Part shown: positions 26,553 to 35,755 of the stretch, piece by piece
Numbering within the stretch: position 1 is the first letter of the stretch
Layout: every line of letters starts with the position of its first letter
DNA from: Paenibacillus wynnii
GTDB lineage: Bacteria > Bacillota > Bacilli > Paenibacillales > Paenibacillaceae
DNA: 64,000 nt
Direction of reading: 5' to 3'
Assembly: GCF_000757885.1 (NCBI RefSeq)
Contig: NZ_JQCR01000002.1
Location: 1,178,001 to 1,242,000, forward strand
Notes under the pieces: generated by a model
The model's input: the letters and a program-made list of their open reading frames with translations, nothing else
The model's database searches: none
Told to the model about the DNA's origin: nothing
Translations under genes and position numbers: made by a program

Positions 26553-27242
26553 CTACTTCTTCTTTTTATTTAGGACTGCGCCCACTATGTTGACATTCGC
26601 CAACTCCAGCAATCTCTTCGCTTCCAGAACCTTCTTCTGTTGTGTTTTTTCACTCTTTACGACTACAATAGCTCCGCTGCATCTTCGGGCAAGCGCGATG
26701 GTCTCCGGTGACTCCAATACCGAGGAACAATCAAAAATAATAATGTCGTAACGGTTTCTTGCAAGCTCCAGAAAGGTCTTCATGGCCCATGAATCAAGCA
26801 AATCAGCTGCATTGGGGAGTGAAGAGCCGCCGGGAATGACCGACAAATTCTCGATGTTGCTCTGGTGTATAGTCTCCAGAATATCAATGTGATTCGCCAG
26901 TCCATCCGTTAGTCCCGGCCACAGTTTAAGATTGAATACATGATTTAAATTTGGATTTCGAATATTGGCATCAACCAGCAGCACCCGTCCCCCATGCTGC
27001 GCAAAGCTAATGGCCAAGTTTACCGCTACCGTAGATTTCCCTTCTCCCTCGGAGGAAGAAGTAACGACTAAGGTGGACAACTCTTCACTGCTTGAAGAAA
27101 AACGGATATTATTCCTAATAGCACGGTACTGATCAGTTATTGCGGATTGAGTGTTGTTGTGAGCGATCAAGCATGCGTTAATGCTACCTTCTTCCGGTTT
27201 TTTCTCCCTATGAGCCAATAGTCTCACCCCGTATGTATTCAT
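26553..27242 (-). CDS. CpsD/EpsB-type BY-kinase lacking a C-terminal tyrosine cluster
   Basis: 229 residues. Walker A SSSEGEGKSTVAVNL, Walker A' VLLVDANIRNP and Walker B IIIFDCSS define the bacterial tyrosine kinases that, with a membrane partner, control EPS chain length. Unusually, the C-terminus is GAVLNKKKK and has no Tyr cluster, the normal autophosphorylation site. The start is uncertain: ATG 27242 overlaps the partner gene by 35 nt, while a TTG at 27218 follows GGGGTGAG. Either way it is translated with its partner. Confidence 0.88.
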   Translation of the reverse strand: MNTYGVRLLAHREKKPEEGSINACLIAHNNTQSAITDQYRAIRNNIRFSSSSEELSTLVVTSSSEGEGKSTVAVNLAISFAQHGGRVLLVDANIRNPNLNHVFNLKLWPGLTDGLANHIDILETIHQSNIENLSVIPGGSSLPNAADLLDSWAMKTFLELARNRYDIIIFDCSSVLESPETIALARRCSGAIVVVKSEKTQQKKVLEAKRLLELANVNIVGAVLNKKKK

Positions 27243-27984
27243 TCTTCCGCTTCACTTTTCCAAAATGATCTTTCTTGCTAATCTTAGAAACTGAGCCTAA
27301 CGGCTTAATGCCCAAATACCTTTCAAGGTCATCCTCGGATCTTAAGGTATCGTCTAGAGAATCCAACAGGAATGTAATCCCCACCCCAAAGACCAAACCC
27401 ATCATGATCCCAATGTATAGAGCGCGATTGCTCGGAGGATTAATGGGTACGGGATCGGGCGATGTGACTGCATTGGACAATACACTGGCTCCGTAAAATT
27501 GCAGCTTCTTCGTTGCCTCATCCGTAAAAGCCTTCACTACTGCATTAGCCATACCCGCAGTAAGTTTAGGATCGGCATTGAACACTGTAACGAGTGTTAT
27601 AATCGAATTGTCCACACCGCTTACATTCACATTCTCCCGAAGGGCTCCAACGGACATCTTCAGGTTGAGGTCCTTAATGGCCTTCTCCATAACAACAGGT
27701 TCCCGTATTAACGCCCGCAAGGTGGTTAGCATTTCAGGACTGCCTGATGCAAGCATTATTCTGGCGGAGGAGGCATACATAGGAGTCTCAGGAATCGAGC
27801 TATAAAGACCGCCCAGAAACCCTAATAAAGCCGTTGAGAGCAAAACAATCCACAGCCTTCTCGTAATCACTGAAAAAAGTTCCTTCAGATTGATTTCTTT
27901 GACCGGTCTTTTGAATGCCTTGGCCCGTTCGTTTAAGATTAGTTCTTCTTCCACGCTTTCACCCACTTTAAAGAATGACTTCAA
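27208..27984 (-). CDS. Wzz/CapA-like chain-length modulator (kinase activator)
   Basis: Up to 258 residues. Two membrane helices (about residues 47-65 and 190-212) flank an external domain, with the conserved PINPPSNRALYIGIMMG before the second helix; this is the Wzz-like adaptor of the BY-kinase. The start is unsure: the TTG at 27984 has no ribosome site and lies only ~13 nt from the predicted transcription start, while GTG 27954 follows GGGTGA. First gene of the first EPS unit. The first ten codons are duplicated at 29225-29254. Confidence 0.88.
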   Translation of the reverse strand: MKSFFKVGESVEEELILNERAKAFKRPVKEINLKELFSVITRRLWIVLLSTALLGFLGGLYSSIPETPMYASSARIMLASGSPEMLTTLRALIREPVVMEKAIKDLNLKMSVGALRENVNVSGVDNSIITLVTVFNADPKLTAGMANAVVKAFTDEATKKLQFYGASVLSNAVTSPDPVPINPPSNRALYIGIMMGLVFGVGITFLLDSLDDTLRSEDDLERYLGIKPLGSVSKISKKDHFGKVKRKNEYIRGETIGS

Positions 27985-28003
27985 TAAAGAACATTATTCG
28001 TCA

Positions 28004-28032
28004 ATTTTAGTTCTTTATATAGAACATGTCAA
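28004..28032 (-). promoter_or_regulatory. EPS promoter with SinR-type operator inside the spacer
   Basis: Minus strand: TTGACA (28032-28027), a 17-nt spacer, TAAAAT (28009-28004). The spacer is almost wholly the palindrome GTTCTATATAAAGAAC (28025-28010). A further exact half-site GTTCTTT (27992-27986) lies at the start of the transcript. A bound repressor would block RNA polymerase directly. This is the best promoter/operator match in the window. Confidence 0.82.
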
Positions 28033-28089
28033 CCTTTGATTGGGTCTTTAGCTAACCTTTTGTTCGTTATATGGATCGTTTGCACATAA

Positions 28090-28121
28090 AACAGGGATAA
28101 GCTTATTCGCCTATCCCTGTT
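28090..28121 (-). terminator. Terminator of the GT14 gene
   Basis: AACAGGGATA (28090-28099) and TATCCCTGTT (28112-28121) form a perfect 10-bp stem. On the minus strand it ends CCCTGTTTTATG, a short U tract. It has a near-copy at 29312-29343. Confidence 0.7.
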
Positions 28122-28150
28122 GATATCAACTGTTTTGTTACGGTGTCTTT

Positions 28151-28182
28151 AACATTTTGTTCTCTTTAAAGAACAAAATGTT
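28151..28182. promoter_or_regulatory. 32-bp inverted repeat holding a SinR-type operator
   Basis: AACATTTTGTTCT (28151-28163) and AGAACAAAATGTT (28170-28182) are perfect inverted arms around CTTTAA. The core GTTCTCTTTAAAGAAC has both halves matching GTTCTYT. It lies 40 nt beyond the stop codon of the GT14 gene and before its terminator, not at a clear promoter. It may be a SinR binding site, an RNA hairpin, or both. Confidence 0.65.
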
Positions 28183-28223
28183 CATTTATCGTTTTGCTCA
28201 TCATCACTAGCGGCTTTTCCAGC

Positions 28224-29117
28224 TTACAAGTATAATATTTTCCCCATTGTTTTCTCTTTAGCCCCGGCATCACTCATCAATTTCAGGACGATCTCGATAT
28301 CTTGTTCGATATCAAATTTCCTGGCAAACAGCTTATTACTTGATTTCAACATTCCATAATCTTGAATCGTATATACTCTTGGACTCCCTTGAAAGTGGTT
28401 GATCCAATCAATCTCCATTAGGTCATCGTTGATTACATTTGTTTTGTATTCGCTGTTCAGGATTAAATTATGAAAAAAAGACTCGTCGGGACAATAAGAA
28501 TATTTATAGTCCTTTAGGTAAATCGGATTTTGCTCTATATGGTTTAGCATATATTTCAAGCAATCATAAGTGATTGTAAACCAGGTGGACCCTTTATAAA
28601 GATCGAACCCTTTGAAGTTTTTACGTCGAATCAATACCTTCTGCGGTCTTCTGCAAATATTATCTAATACTCTGATTACTGTTTTTCTATTATGTTTATT
28701 TTCTGAAAAAAAGTTAAAGCACTTTAATCTCCAGAAATTAGGGCCTATTTCCCCTCCTTCAATATATTGGTTCCCTTTATGGTCTTCCAGAAAGTTTAAT
28801 ATGTATTCTATAGATTTTATTGGAAAACATTGCCCGCTTATCAAAGAAACATATTGATATTTTTTTTGTGCGGTTTCTTTCATTAGCGCAAGTGAGGCTT
28901 CAACTACAGAAAGTCCCCCACGGTTAACCGCTACCCTATTCTTCAGAATATACACCCTACCGCTATGCTTATATTTATCCGATAATTGAGAATATAACTC
29001 TTCATTTTTCTTATCAACATGTATGTAGACATCAACTGCACTGTGATGCAAAGCATGAATTAGATATTCAATCTGTTCAAAACTTTTGTGAGCCAGGACC
29101 ATAAAAGCAACCTTCAT
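28224..29117 (-). CDS. GT14 core-2/I-branching-like glycosyltransferase
   Basis: 297 residues; MKVAFMVLAHKSFEQIEYLI, YIHVDKKN, YQYVSLISGQCFPIKS, GSTWFTITYDCLKYM and CPDESFFHNLI are the signs of the GT14 branching N-acetylglucosaminyl/xylosyltransferase family. AGGGGG precedes the ATG by 6 nt. The gene is visibly richer in A+T than its neighbours and stands alone between two copies of the same promoter-terminator module, so it looks like a later insertion. Possible role: side-branch addition to the EPS. Confidence 0.87.
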   Translation of the reverse strand: MKVAFMVLAHKSFEQIEYLIHALHHSAVDVYIHVDKKNEELYSQLSDKYKHSGRVYILKNRVAVNRGGLSVVEASLALMKETAQKKYQYVSLISGQCFPIKSIEYILNFLEDHKGNQYIEGGEIGPNFWRLKCFNFFSENKHNRKTVIRVLDNICRRPQKVLIRRKNFKGFDLYKGSTWFTITYDCLKYMLNHIEQNPIYLKDYKYSYCPDESFFHNLILNSEYKTNVINDDLMEIDWINHFQGSPRVYTIQDYGMLKSSNKLFARKFDIEQDIEIVLKLMSDAGAKEKTMGKILYL

Positions 29118-29224
29118 AAATAACCCCCTCTTTGATGAATCGTATCCATAGTGTCTCTCGAAACATATTAATACTTATTCCAGAGCTTCATAGTTGAGAA
29201 CACAATTCGTCCCCCTAGCTATCA

Positions 29225-29295
29225 CCCACTTCAGAGAATGACTTCAATAAAGAACATTATTTGTCAATTTTAGTTCTTAATACAGAACGTGTCAA
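29225..29295 (-). promoter_or_regulatory. Duplicated EPS-type promoter and operator driving the GT14 gene
   Basis: Minus strand: TTGACA (29295-29290), 17-nt spacer holding GTTCTGTATTAAGAAC (29288-29273), TAAAAT (29272-29267), then a GTTCTTT half-site (29255-29249). The copy continues into the first ten codons of the chain-length gene, where the frame now reads into TAG, so it is a truncated duplicate. The GT14 start lies about 140 nt downstream. Confidence 0.78.
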
Positions 29296-29311
29296 CCTTG
29301 ATTTCTTCAAA

Positions 29312-29343
29312 AACAGGGATGAGCGAAATCGCCCATCCCTGTT
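29312..29343 (-). terminator. Terminator of the beta-helix gene
   Basis: AACAGGGATG (29312-29321) pairs with CATCCCTGTT (29334-29343); the minus strand continues TTTTTGAAG. It lies 35 nt after the stop codon of the 29378-31501 gene and resembles the terminator at 28090-28121. Confidence 0.75.
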
Positions 29344-29377
29344 ACCGTTCAACTGTATTTATACCGTGCTGTATCTG

Positions 29378-31501
29378 CTACGGCAGCAATGTGTTATTGC
29401 TTAACTTGTCATTGGGTTTAGCTACCAATTTCGCTTTGCTTAATACATTGTTCTCAATAACATATGGAGGTGCATTTATTCCTGCATTCTGTGTGGTTAT
29501 TCCATAAGCTTGCATATTACTTGTGATCTTATTGCCGCGGATCGTGGCGCTGAGTATATCAAATGGAGCATTTTTTGTCCAATAGCTGTTAATCTTAATA
29601 AGCTCAACACTGTTTGCCGTTTGGGTAAGTGCGTTAATTACATTATTTTCTATCAGAGCACTCTGAGCAGCTTGAACACTGATTGCCGTCGCATTGCCAA
29701 GCACATCAAACGTAGAGTCTTTGACAGTCAAATTCAGATTAGCTTGCTCTGCATGCAGTACGCCCGCACCTGCCGCATTGGTTTTAAAGTTGCAGCCGTT
29801 GAAGATATAACTGCCCGGCATAGTAGCCGATATGGTGCCCATCCCACTGCCTTCTGCCGCCTCAAAGAAGCAATTGTTATACGTGCCGGGAGGAAGAGTC
29901 AGCCCATAGGTAGGGTTATAATCAAGAACTCTCAAATTCTCAAATATAGATCCCCCCGTGCCTCCGCCAGTCACTGAACGCATGGTAGACTGCCCAGAGA
30001 TGGTCAGGTTGGTGATTCGAACCGGTTTTCCCCATAGAATAAGACCGGAATCATACCTTTTATTATTAGTAATGGTTACGTCTGAAATCTCTACTCCAAA
30101 GGAGTCTTTTGCGGTAACCGCCAGTTTAGAGTCCGTCAATTCCAATCCTTCCACAATAATTTTGGAACCTTGAAAGGACGCGTAGGAGTCATTCATTTTG
30201 TTCCCCACAAACACAGCATCATTCTCTGCAACAATCCGTGTTCCGTCGAAATGATTGTTGACCACCCTTGCATTCGCAAAGGGAGCTGAGACAGCAACAC
30301 CGATTCGTTCTTTTGAGCCCAGATGATTCCCCTCAACCACCGCGCCCTCACCGTCATAGAGAATGACATCATAGGCGGCGTTATTATAGAATTCATTGTT
30401 TCTAATTGTAACGTTACTGTTAAAATACCCGTTAACCTGGAACCCACCCTCTACATCAATACCGGACTGGGGAGCCGTTCCTTTCATATCATGAAACACA
30501 CTATCTTCTATGAGCACTTTATCAGCCCCACCGACAGTAATTCCCTGACGGCGGTTAAAGGCAAACTCCGAGTCCTTAACGATAACATTCCGAGTAGCTA
30601 TACGGCTCCATACTTCCAGATAGACACCCTTAATGGATGTTTGGCTGAATACAAGATGGAAGTGATCGGCACCCACTGGAATACCCACCTGGTTACGTGC
30701 TTGCGCATATATTTTCTTCAGAAAGGTCCCATCCGCCTTGTAAAAGAACACCTCAAAGCCTTTGCGCACCTTCATAAAATTAGAAAGTTCAAAAAACTTT
30801 TCCGTTTTAAAAATCGGATTTGCCAGTTTTATCGCTGTTTTGGTACGGATTTTCGCTGCATTTTTAACCGGAATACCCAGATTAGTCATTCCCCCCGGAA
30901 CAAAGCTGGCTTCATATAAATCCGTAATCATGGTTCCATAACCGCCAAGGATCAGACCGTCACCGGTAAAATCAACAGCTTTCACACCCTCAACTACGAT
31001 ATTAGAGGCACCATCCGTGTGGATTCCGTATCCGCCTTCATGAGTCCCCGAGCTGTATAGGTTATCCTTTTTAGAGTAATCATGCGTTTTTCTATCTCCT
31101 ACATATACGCCTCCGCTCAACCTTACATTTTTAATGCCGTAACCAATGTACATCAAGTCATATTTTTCTTTACCATTAGTCTCTTTCTGCAGCACCACAT
31201 CAGATGTCAAAGCAAACTTCATATCACTAACCATGTTAATACGGCTGTCCTTATCGATCAGATAGGTTCCGGCTGGAAGCGAAGTTGCTCGAATTCCATT
31301 CTTATTGGCCCAGATCAGTGCTTCGTTAATCCCTTTGGTTGTTTCTATCGGATGAGTCCCGTCCTTGTAAATCCCCCATTTGGCAATATCAATCATTTGG
31401 GCGGTTGTTGTATTTGCACTGTCCTCACTAAAAGCATCTCCTGGAACACAAATCAGTAACAAAATCATCATTATGGATAACCTGCCGAATATATTTCTCA
31501 C
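29378..31501 (-). CDS. Secreted right-handed beta-helix protein (pectate-lyase-like fold)
   Basis: 707 residues from a GTG with GGGGTGA 5 nt upstream. Signal peptide at residues 1-25 (cleavage near DAFSED), then a pectate-lyase-superfamily N-terminal motif (AKWGIYKDGTHPIETTKGIN) and many parallel beta-helix turns such as NVIVKDSEFAFNRRQG and VTIRNNEFYNNAAYD. It is a close paralogue of the C-terminal 670 residues of the 31801-35745 protein, but without SLH or FN3 domains, so it should be released rather than anchored. It could be a lyase, an EPS-modifying enzyme or a polymer-binding protein. Confidence 0.82.
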   Translation of the reverse strand: MRNIFGRLSIMMILLLICVPGDAFSEDSANTTTAQMIDIAKWGIYKDGTHPIETTKGINEALIWANKNGIRATSLPAGTYLIDKDSRINMVSDMKFALTSDVVLQKETNGKEKYDLMYIGYGIKNVRLSGGVYVGDRKTHDYSKKDNLYSSGTHEGGYGIHTDGASNIVVEGVKAVDFTGDGLILGGYGTMITDLYEASFVPGGMTNLGIPVKNAAKIRTKTAIKLANPIFKTEKFFELSNFMKVRKGFEVFFYKADGTFLKKIYAQARNQVGIPVGADHFHLVFSQTSIKGVYLEVWSRIATRNVIVKDSEFAFNRRQGITVGGADKVLIEDSVFHDMKGTAPQSGIDVEGGFQVNGYFNSNVTIRNNEFYNNAAYDVILYDGEGAVVEGNHLGSKERIGVAVSAPFANARVVNNHFDGTRIVAENDAVFVGNKMNDSYASFQGSKIIVEGLELTDSKLAVTAKDSFGVEISDVTITNNKRYDSGLILWGKPVRITNLTISGQSTMRSVTGGGTGGSIFENLRVLDYNPTYGLTLPPGTYNNCFFEAAEGSGMGTISATMPGSYIFNGCNFKTNAAGAGVLHAEQANLNLTVKDSTFDVLGNATAISVQAAQSALIENNVINALTQTANSVELIKINSYWTKNAPFDILSATIRGNKITSNMQAYGITTQNAGINAPPYVIENNVLSKAKLVAKPNDKLSNNTLLP

Positions 31502-31800
31502 CTATATCACCCCGATTTTAATTTTCACCAGATGAAACGTCTTTGCCGTCTGAACGTTCTCTAAAACGAATGCACTCATCTAGACTACCATGCTTTCCAT
31601 CCAAAAAAAAGTTAAAAAGACACCGAGCTGCTTATCACACTACTAAATGCCTATATATACCCTTTAAAAAGATAGAACTTTAGACATCTCCTTTTTCCAA
31701 ATAATCCTTGATTTCTTCCTAAAAATACTACTTTTATTTACCGATAAATAGGTGGTAAGGCAATTGAAAAATCTGGTTTTTAATAGAAGGGAAAACAATA
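31502..31800. promoter_or_regulatory. Divergent intergenic region with a possible SinR-type site
   Basis: Control region between the two paralogous beta-helix genes. GTTCTCTAAAACGAAT (31556-31571) has one exact half-site, GTTCTCT, and a degenerate partner. TTGGAT and TAGATG upstream of it may be a weak minus-strand promoter. I see no clear plus-strand promoter; GAAGGG (31788-31793) is the ribosome site for the 31801 gene. Confidence 0.4.
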
Positions 31801-34800
31801 ATGAGAAATTTACTATTGATTATTGTTCTGCTGTTCACCACCCTCCTGATACCTATTACACCCGTAACACATGCCGCCGGTATCACCCACTTTTCTGATA
31901 TATCGTCAAAACACTGGGCTCAAAGAGAAATTGAACGACTGCAGGAACAAAACGTGATTGGTGGGTATAGTGATGGAACTTTCCGTCCCGATATGCCCAT
32001 AACAAGGGCTGAGGCCGTCAAGATAATTGTACAAACCAGCAATATTGACCTTGGACAGGAACTCACCGTAAAACCGACCCATTCGGATGTTCCAGCTTCC
32101 TATTGGGCTTTTCCCTATATTGAGGCTGCCGAGAAACATGCCCTCATTACAGGATATGCAGACGGGTCGTTTCGGCCTGTGGCAACGCTGACAAGGGCAG
32201 ATAGTGCGGTTCTGATCGCACGAGCTTTTGAACTCAACAGCCCCTCCTCAACTACCATCCAACCCAATGATATCGCCGCAAATCACTGGGCAGCTTCCTC
32301 TATCTCTAAGTTAATTAATAATGGTGTAGCTGTAGGTGACGCAAACGGCAACTTCCAGCCTGCCAAAATGGTAAGCCGCTCTGAATTTGCAGCTTTGCTG
32401 GCCCGAACGCTTTATAAAGAATTCCGCTTAGAGCCGGCTGGTGAGAAGTACCCAATGGTACAAAAGCCCAAGACGGATAATAGTGTAAAGATTATCCCGT
32501 TACCTTTACCATCGCCCTCACCTACACCGTCACCTGATACAAATATAGCTGGATCAGGATCTGGATCAGGTGGTTTGGCAGCCCCGCTGCCGCAGCCAGC
32601 ACCCGTCCCCACTATGGGAACTGCTCCTGTGCAAACACCAATACCTAGTCCTAGTATGGCACCGGTTCAATCTGAGATTTCCGGCCTCCAAGCAAGTATT
32701 AAGGAGACAAGCCTATCCCTTACTTGGGTCAATCCAAGCGATGCCTCTTTTAAGAAAGTAAATATTTATAAAGAAGGCTCCAAGGTCGCTTCCAGCACCG
32801 GAACGTTCTATGAGGAAAGCGGACTCTCGCCTTCTACTTCATACAGCTTTACCTTTAAAACCGTTGACAGAAATAATCATGAATCAGCAGGTAAAACCAT
32901 GAGCTATACAACGGCAAGTTCTACTCCTCCTTCTTCACCGGAAGAATTGATTGCCGTCCCTGATGACGGTGCTCTCCATCTGCAGTGGAAAAGCAATTCC
33001 GAAAGTAATGTATCAGGCTACAACGTATATCTGGACGGTCACCAATACAATACGACGTCGGTTACTCAAGCCACTTATGCAGTTAAGGGGTTGACTAACG
33101 GCGTATCCTACAACTTGTTCGTGACCACTCTAGATACGCTTAACAAAGAGTCGGAACCCTCCGCAACGATTAATGTCGTTCCTGGACTTCCGGATATCCT
33201 TGCTCCCGAAGAAGTTAGCGGCTTTGCCTCTAAGGACGATGGCACTTCTATTTCCATGACATGGAGTAACCCTTTGGATTTAGACTTTGTGCGCACTGAT
33301 ATTTATCAACACGATGTTCTGGTAGGCTCCTCCACTCAGGATTCTTTTACAGTAAAGAACCTTGTGAGCGAGACAGAATATGAGTACACGCTCAAGACAG
33401 TGGACAGCAGCAACAATACATCAAATGGAACCAGCGTTTCCATCCGCACCCAAGACATTACAGCACCTGCCGTGCCTGCCGATGTTTCAGCTGTGGGTGG
33501 TGCCAGCAGTATAAACTTCACCTGGTCAGCCAATGCGGAGACGGATCTGGCGGGATACAACATCTATGTAAATGACATGAAGTTGAACAGCGAAGTCATT
33601 AACCAAGTCTCTTATGAGTTAGGTAACCTTGAGTTTGGCAAAATGTACAACCTGACGCTAGAGGCTGTTGATATAAATGGAAACATCTCAAAACTCAGTG
33701 ATGTTGCTGCTTTTACACCCAGTCACCATTTAATTGAATTATCACGCTGGGGGATCTACAATGACGGCACCCATCCGGTGGAGACGACCAAAGGAATTAA
33801 TAACGCCCTAACTTGGGCTTATCAGCAAGGCATAACCGCAACGACACTTACGCCTGGAACTTACCTAATCGATAAAGCCAGTCAAATTAATATGGTTCCC
33901 AATATGCTGTTTGACCTTACTATGGAAGTTGTTTTGCAAAAAGAAACCAATGACAAGGAATCTTACCAGATTGTCTCTCTCGATTATGGAGATAACAACG
34001 TGACACTAAGAGGCGGCACCTATATCGGTGACCGATTGACGCATGACTATTCCAAGAAGGATCATGTAGGTTCAGCAGGTACACATGAATTTGGATACGG
34101 TATTATCGCCAGAGGTGTCAAGAATCTGGTCATCGACAGAGTAAAGACCACCCACTTTACGGGTGACGGCATTATTCTGGCAGGACACGGCACGATGAAG
34201 GATATCTATGAGCAAAGCTTCGTTTCGGGTTCCGTTAATGACAGCGGCCAAACCATTACGGACGCCTCCAAAACAAGAACAAAAGTAATGCAGCAGCTGA
34301 CGAATCCGATTTTTCAAAAAGAACCTTATTTCGAACTGATGAATCCGGTAAACCTGCCGGGCAAGTTTGATATTTACTTCTATACGTCTGCTGGAACCTT
34401 TCACTCGAAAATGGCCGATAAAAGTATGCGGGATATTATATATATTCCTCAGGGGGTTACACAGTTTCATCTCGTATTTGCTAAATCCTCATATACCGGG
34501 GCTTATGTAGAGTACTGGAACCGGGCGTTAACCAGAGATTCTGTAATTATGAATTCAGAGTCCGCCTTCAACCGTCGCCAAGGGATCAGCCTGATCGGCT
34601 CGGACAACATTGTGATCAAGAACAACATCCTGCATGATATTAAGGGCATTGCTCCACAATCCGGAATTGACCTTGAAGGTGGTTATGGAGAGAACGGAGA
34701 TTTGGTTACAAACACTACTATTCAAAATAATGAATTTTTCAATAATGCTTCTTATGATTTGATTCTTTATGACGGCAATCATGCAACCGTAGAAGGAAAT

Positions 34801-35745
34801 CATTTTGCATCAAAAGGAGTCATAGGTTTGGCGGTTTCTCCACCTTTCCAAGGTGCGCTGGTAAAGGGAAACCATTTTGACGGAACACGGGTGATTGCTT
34901 ATCACGATACAACACTTCTAAATAACCGTATGAATGATTCATCTACCTTTTTTGAGGGACCTAATATTAATATTGACGGATTGGATATCACCAACGGCAC
35001 ATTATCTGTCACTTCCAAAACACCGTTTGGAGTCACACTCTCCAATGTAAATATTAATATTACCAAGAGCATTGATGCAGGGCTTCGAATATGGAATCAA
35101 CCTATCCGCCTTACTAATGTCACTGTCACCGGAGCAGGAAGTTTGGGCAGTCTGTCCGGAACTGTAGCAGAAGGAAGTATATTTGAAGGTCTTAAGATGA
35201 TTGGGTATAACTCAAATAATGGGATCACCTTACCGCTCGGAACCTACAACAACAGTATTTTTCAAGCCGCTGAGGGTTATAAAATGGGATCGCCGAAGCT
35301 TGGCGCCGGAAAATATATTTTCAATAATTGCACTTTCACCTCAAATACTACCGGAAATACGGCCCTTTACGGCGAGAACGCCGCGCTGGATCTGACCGTC
35401 CGCAACTCCACCTTTAATGTGCTGGGGGATGCTACCGCTATCTCCATTCAGACCGCTAAAAAGGTAGTCTTTGAGAATAATTCGATTCAAGCGATGAAAA
35501 TGGTTCGAACCACCCTTGAACTAATCAAGATTAATGATTACTGGAAACGAAATGATCCTTATGATGTGCTTAATGTAACGATCAATAACAACACGATAAC
35601 CTCTAATATAGCCGCGGTAGGTATTTCAACCATTTATGCCGGAACAGGCGCACCGTCGTACCTGATACAGAATAACACTCTAAATAAAGCGGTCTTAACG
35701 CTAAAAGCAAATGACCTTCAAAGCTTGAACATCTTAAATAAATAA
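31801..35745 (+). CDS. S-layer-anchored FN3 and beta-helix surface protein
   Basis: 1314 residues in clear modules: signal peptide 1-26 (VTHAAG); three SLH domains (about 30-215), each with a GYSDGTFRPD, GYADGSFRP or GDANGNFQP-type motif; a Pro/Ser/Thr linker with GSGSGSGG (225-305); four FN3 domains (about 305-640), each with a W near its start and a Y/E-rich end; and a right-handed beta-helix (640-1314). SLH domains bind pyruvylated wall polysaccharide. The beta-helix is paralogous to the divergent 29378-31501 protein (WGIY.DGTHP.ETTKGIN in both). Likely a wall-attached enzyme or binder acting on the cell's own EPS or on plant polymers. Confidence 0.88.
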   Translation: MRNLLLIIVLLFTTLLIPITPVTHAAGITHFSDISSKHWAQREIERLQEQNVIGGYSDGTFRPDMPITRAEAVKIIVQTSNIDLGQELTVKPTHSDVPASYWAFPYIEAAEKHALITGYADGSFRPVATLTRADSAVLIARAFELNSPSSTTIQPNDIAANHWAASSISKLINNGVAVGDANGNFQPAKMVSRSEFAALLARTLYKEFRLEPAGEKYPMVQKPKTDNSVKIIPLPLPSPSPTPSPDTNIAGSGSGSGGLAAPLPQPAPVPTMGTAPVQTPIPSPSMAPVQSEISGLQASIKETSLSLTWVNPSDASFKKVNIYKEGSKVASSTGTFYEESGLSPSTSYSFTFKTVDRNNHESAGKTMSYTTASSTPPSSPEELIAVPDDGALHLQWKSNSESNVSGYNVYLDGHQYNTTSVTQATYAVKGLTNGVSYNLFVTTLDTLNKESEPSATINVVPGLPDILAPEEVSGFASKDDGTSISMTWSNPLDLDFVRTDIYQHDVLVGSSTQDSFTVKNLVSETEYEYTLKTVDSSNNTSNGTSVSIRTQDITAPAVPADVSAVGGASSINFTWSANAETDLAGYNIYVNDMKLNSEVINQVSYELGNLEFGKMYNLTLEAVDINGNISKLSDVAAFTPSHHLIELSRWGIYNDGTHPVETTKGINNALTWAYQQGITATTLTPGTYLIDKASQINMVPNMLFDLTMEVVLQKETNDKESYQIVSLDYGDNNVTLRGGTYIGDRLTHDYSKKDHVGSAGTHEFGYGIIARGVKNLVIDRVKTTHFTGDGIILAGHGTMKDIYEQSFVSGSVNDSGQTITDASKTRTKVMQQLTNPIFQKEPYFELMNPVNLPGKFDIYFYTSAGTFHSKMADKSMRDIIYIPQGVTQFHLVFAKSSYTGAYVEYWNRALTRDSVIMNSESAFNRRQGISLIGSDNIVIKNNILHDIKGIAPQSGIDLEGGYGENGDLVTNTTIQNNEFFNNASYDLILYDGNHATVEGNHFASKGVIGLAVSPPFQGALVKGNHFDGTRVIAYHDTTLLNNRMNDSSTFFEGPNINIDGLDITNGTLSVTSKTPFGVTLSNVNINITKSIDAGLRIWNQPIRLTNVTVTGAGSLGSLSGTVAEGSIFEGLKMIGYNSNNGITLPLGTYNNSIFQAAEGYKMGSPKLGAGKYIFNNCTFTSNTTGNTALYGENAALDLTVRNSTFNVLGDATAISIQTAKKVVFENNSIQAMKMVRTTLELIKINDYWKRNDPYDVLNVTINNNTITSNIAAVGISTIYAGTGAPSYLIQNNTLNKAVLTLKANDLQSLNILNK

Positions 35746-35755
35746 TTGAAGGAGG

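Noticed and set aside
30323..30919. 198-codon plus-strand open frame
   Set aside because: Antisense to the beta-helix gene and unlike any family I know.
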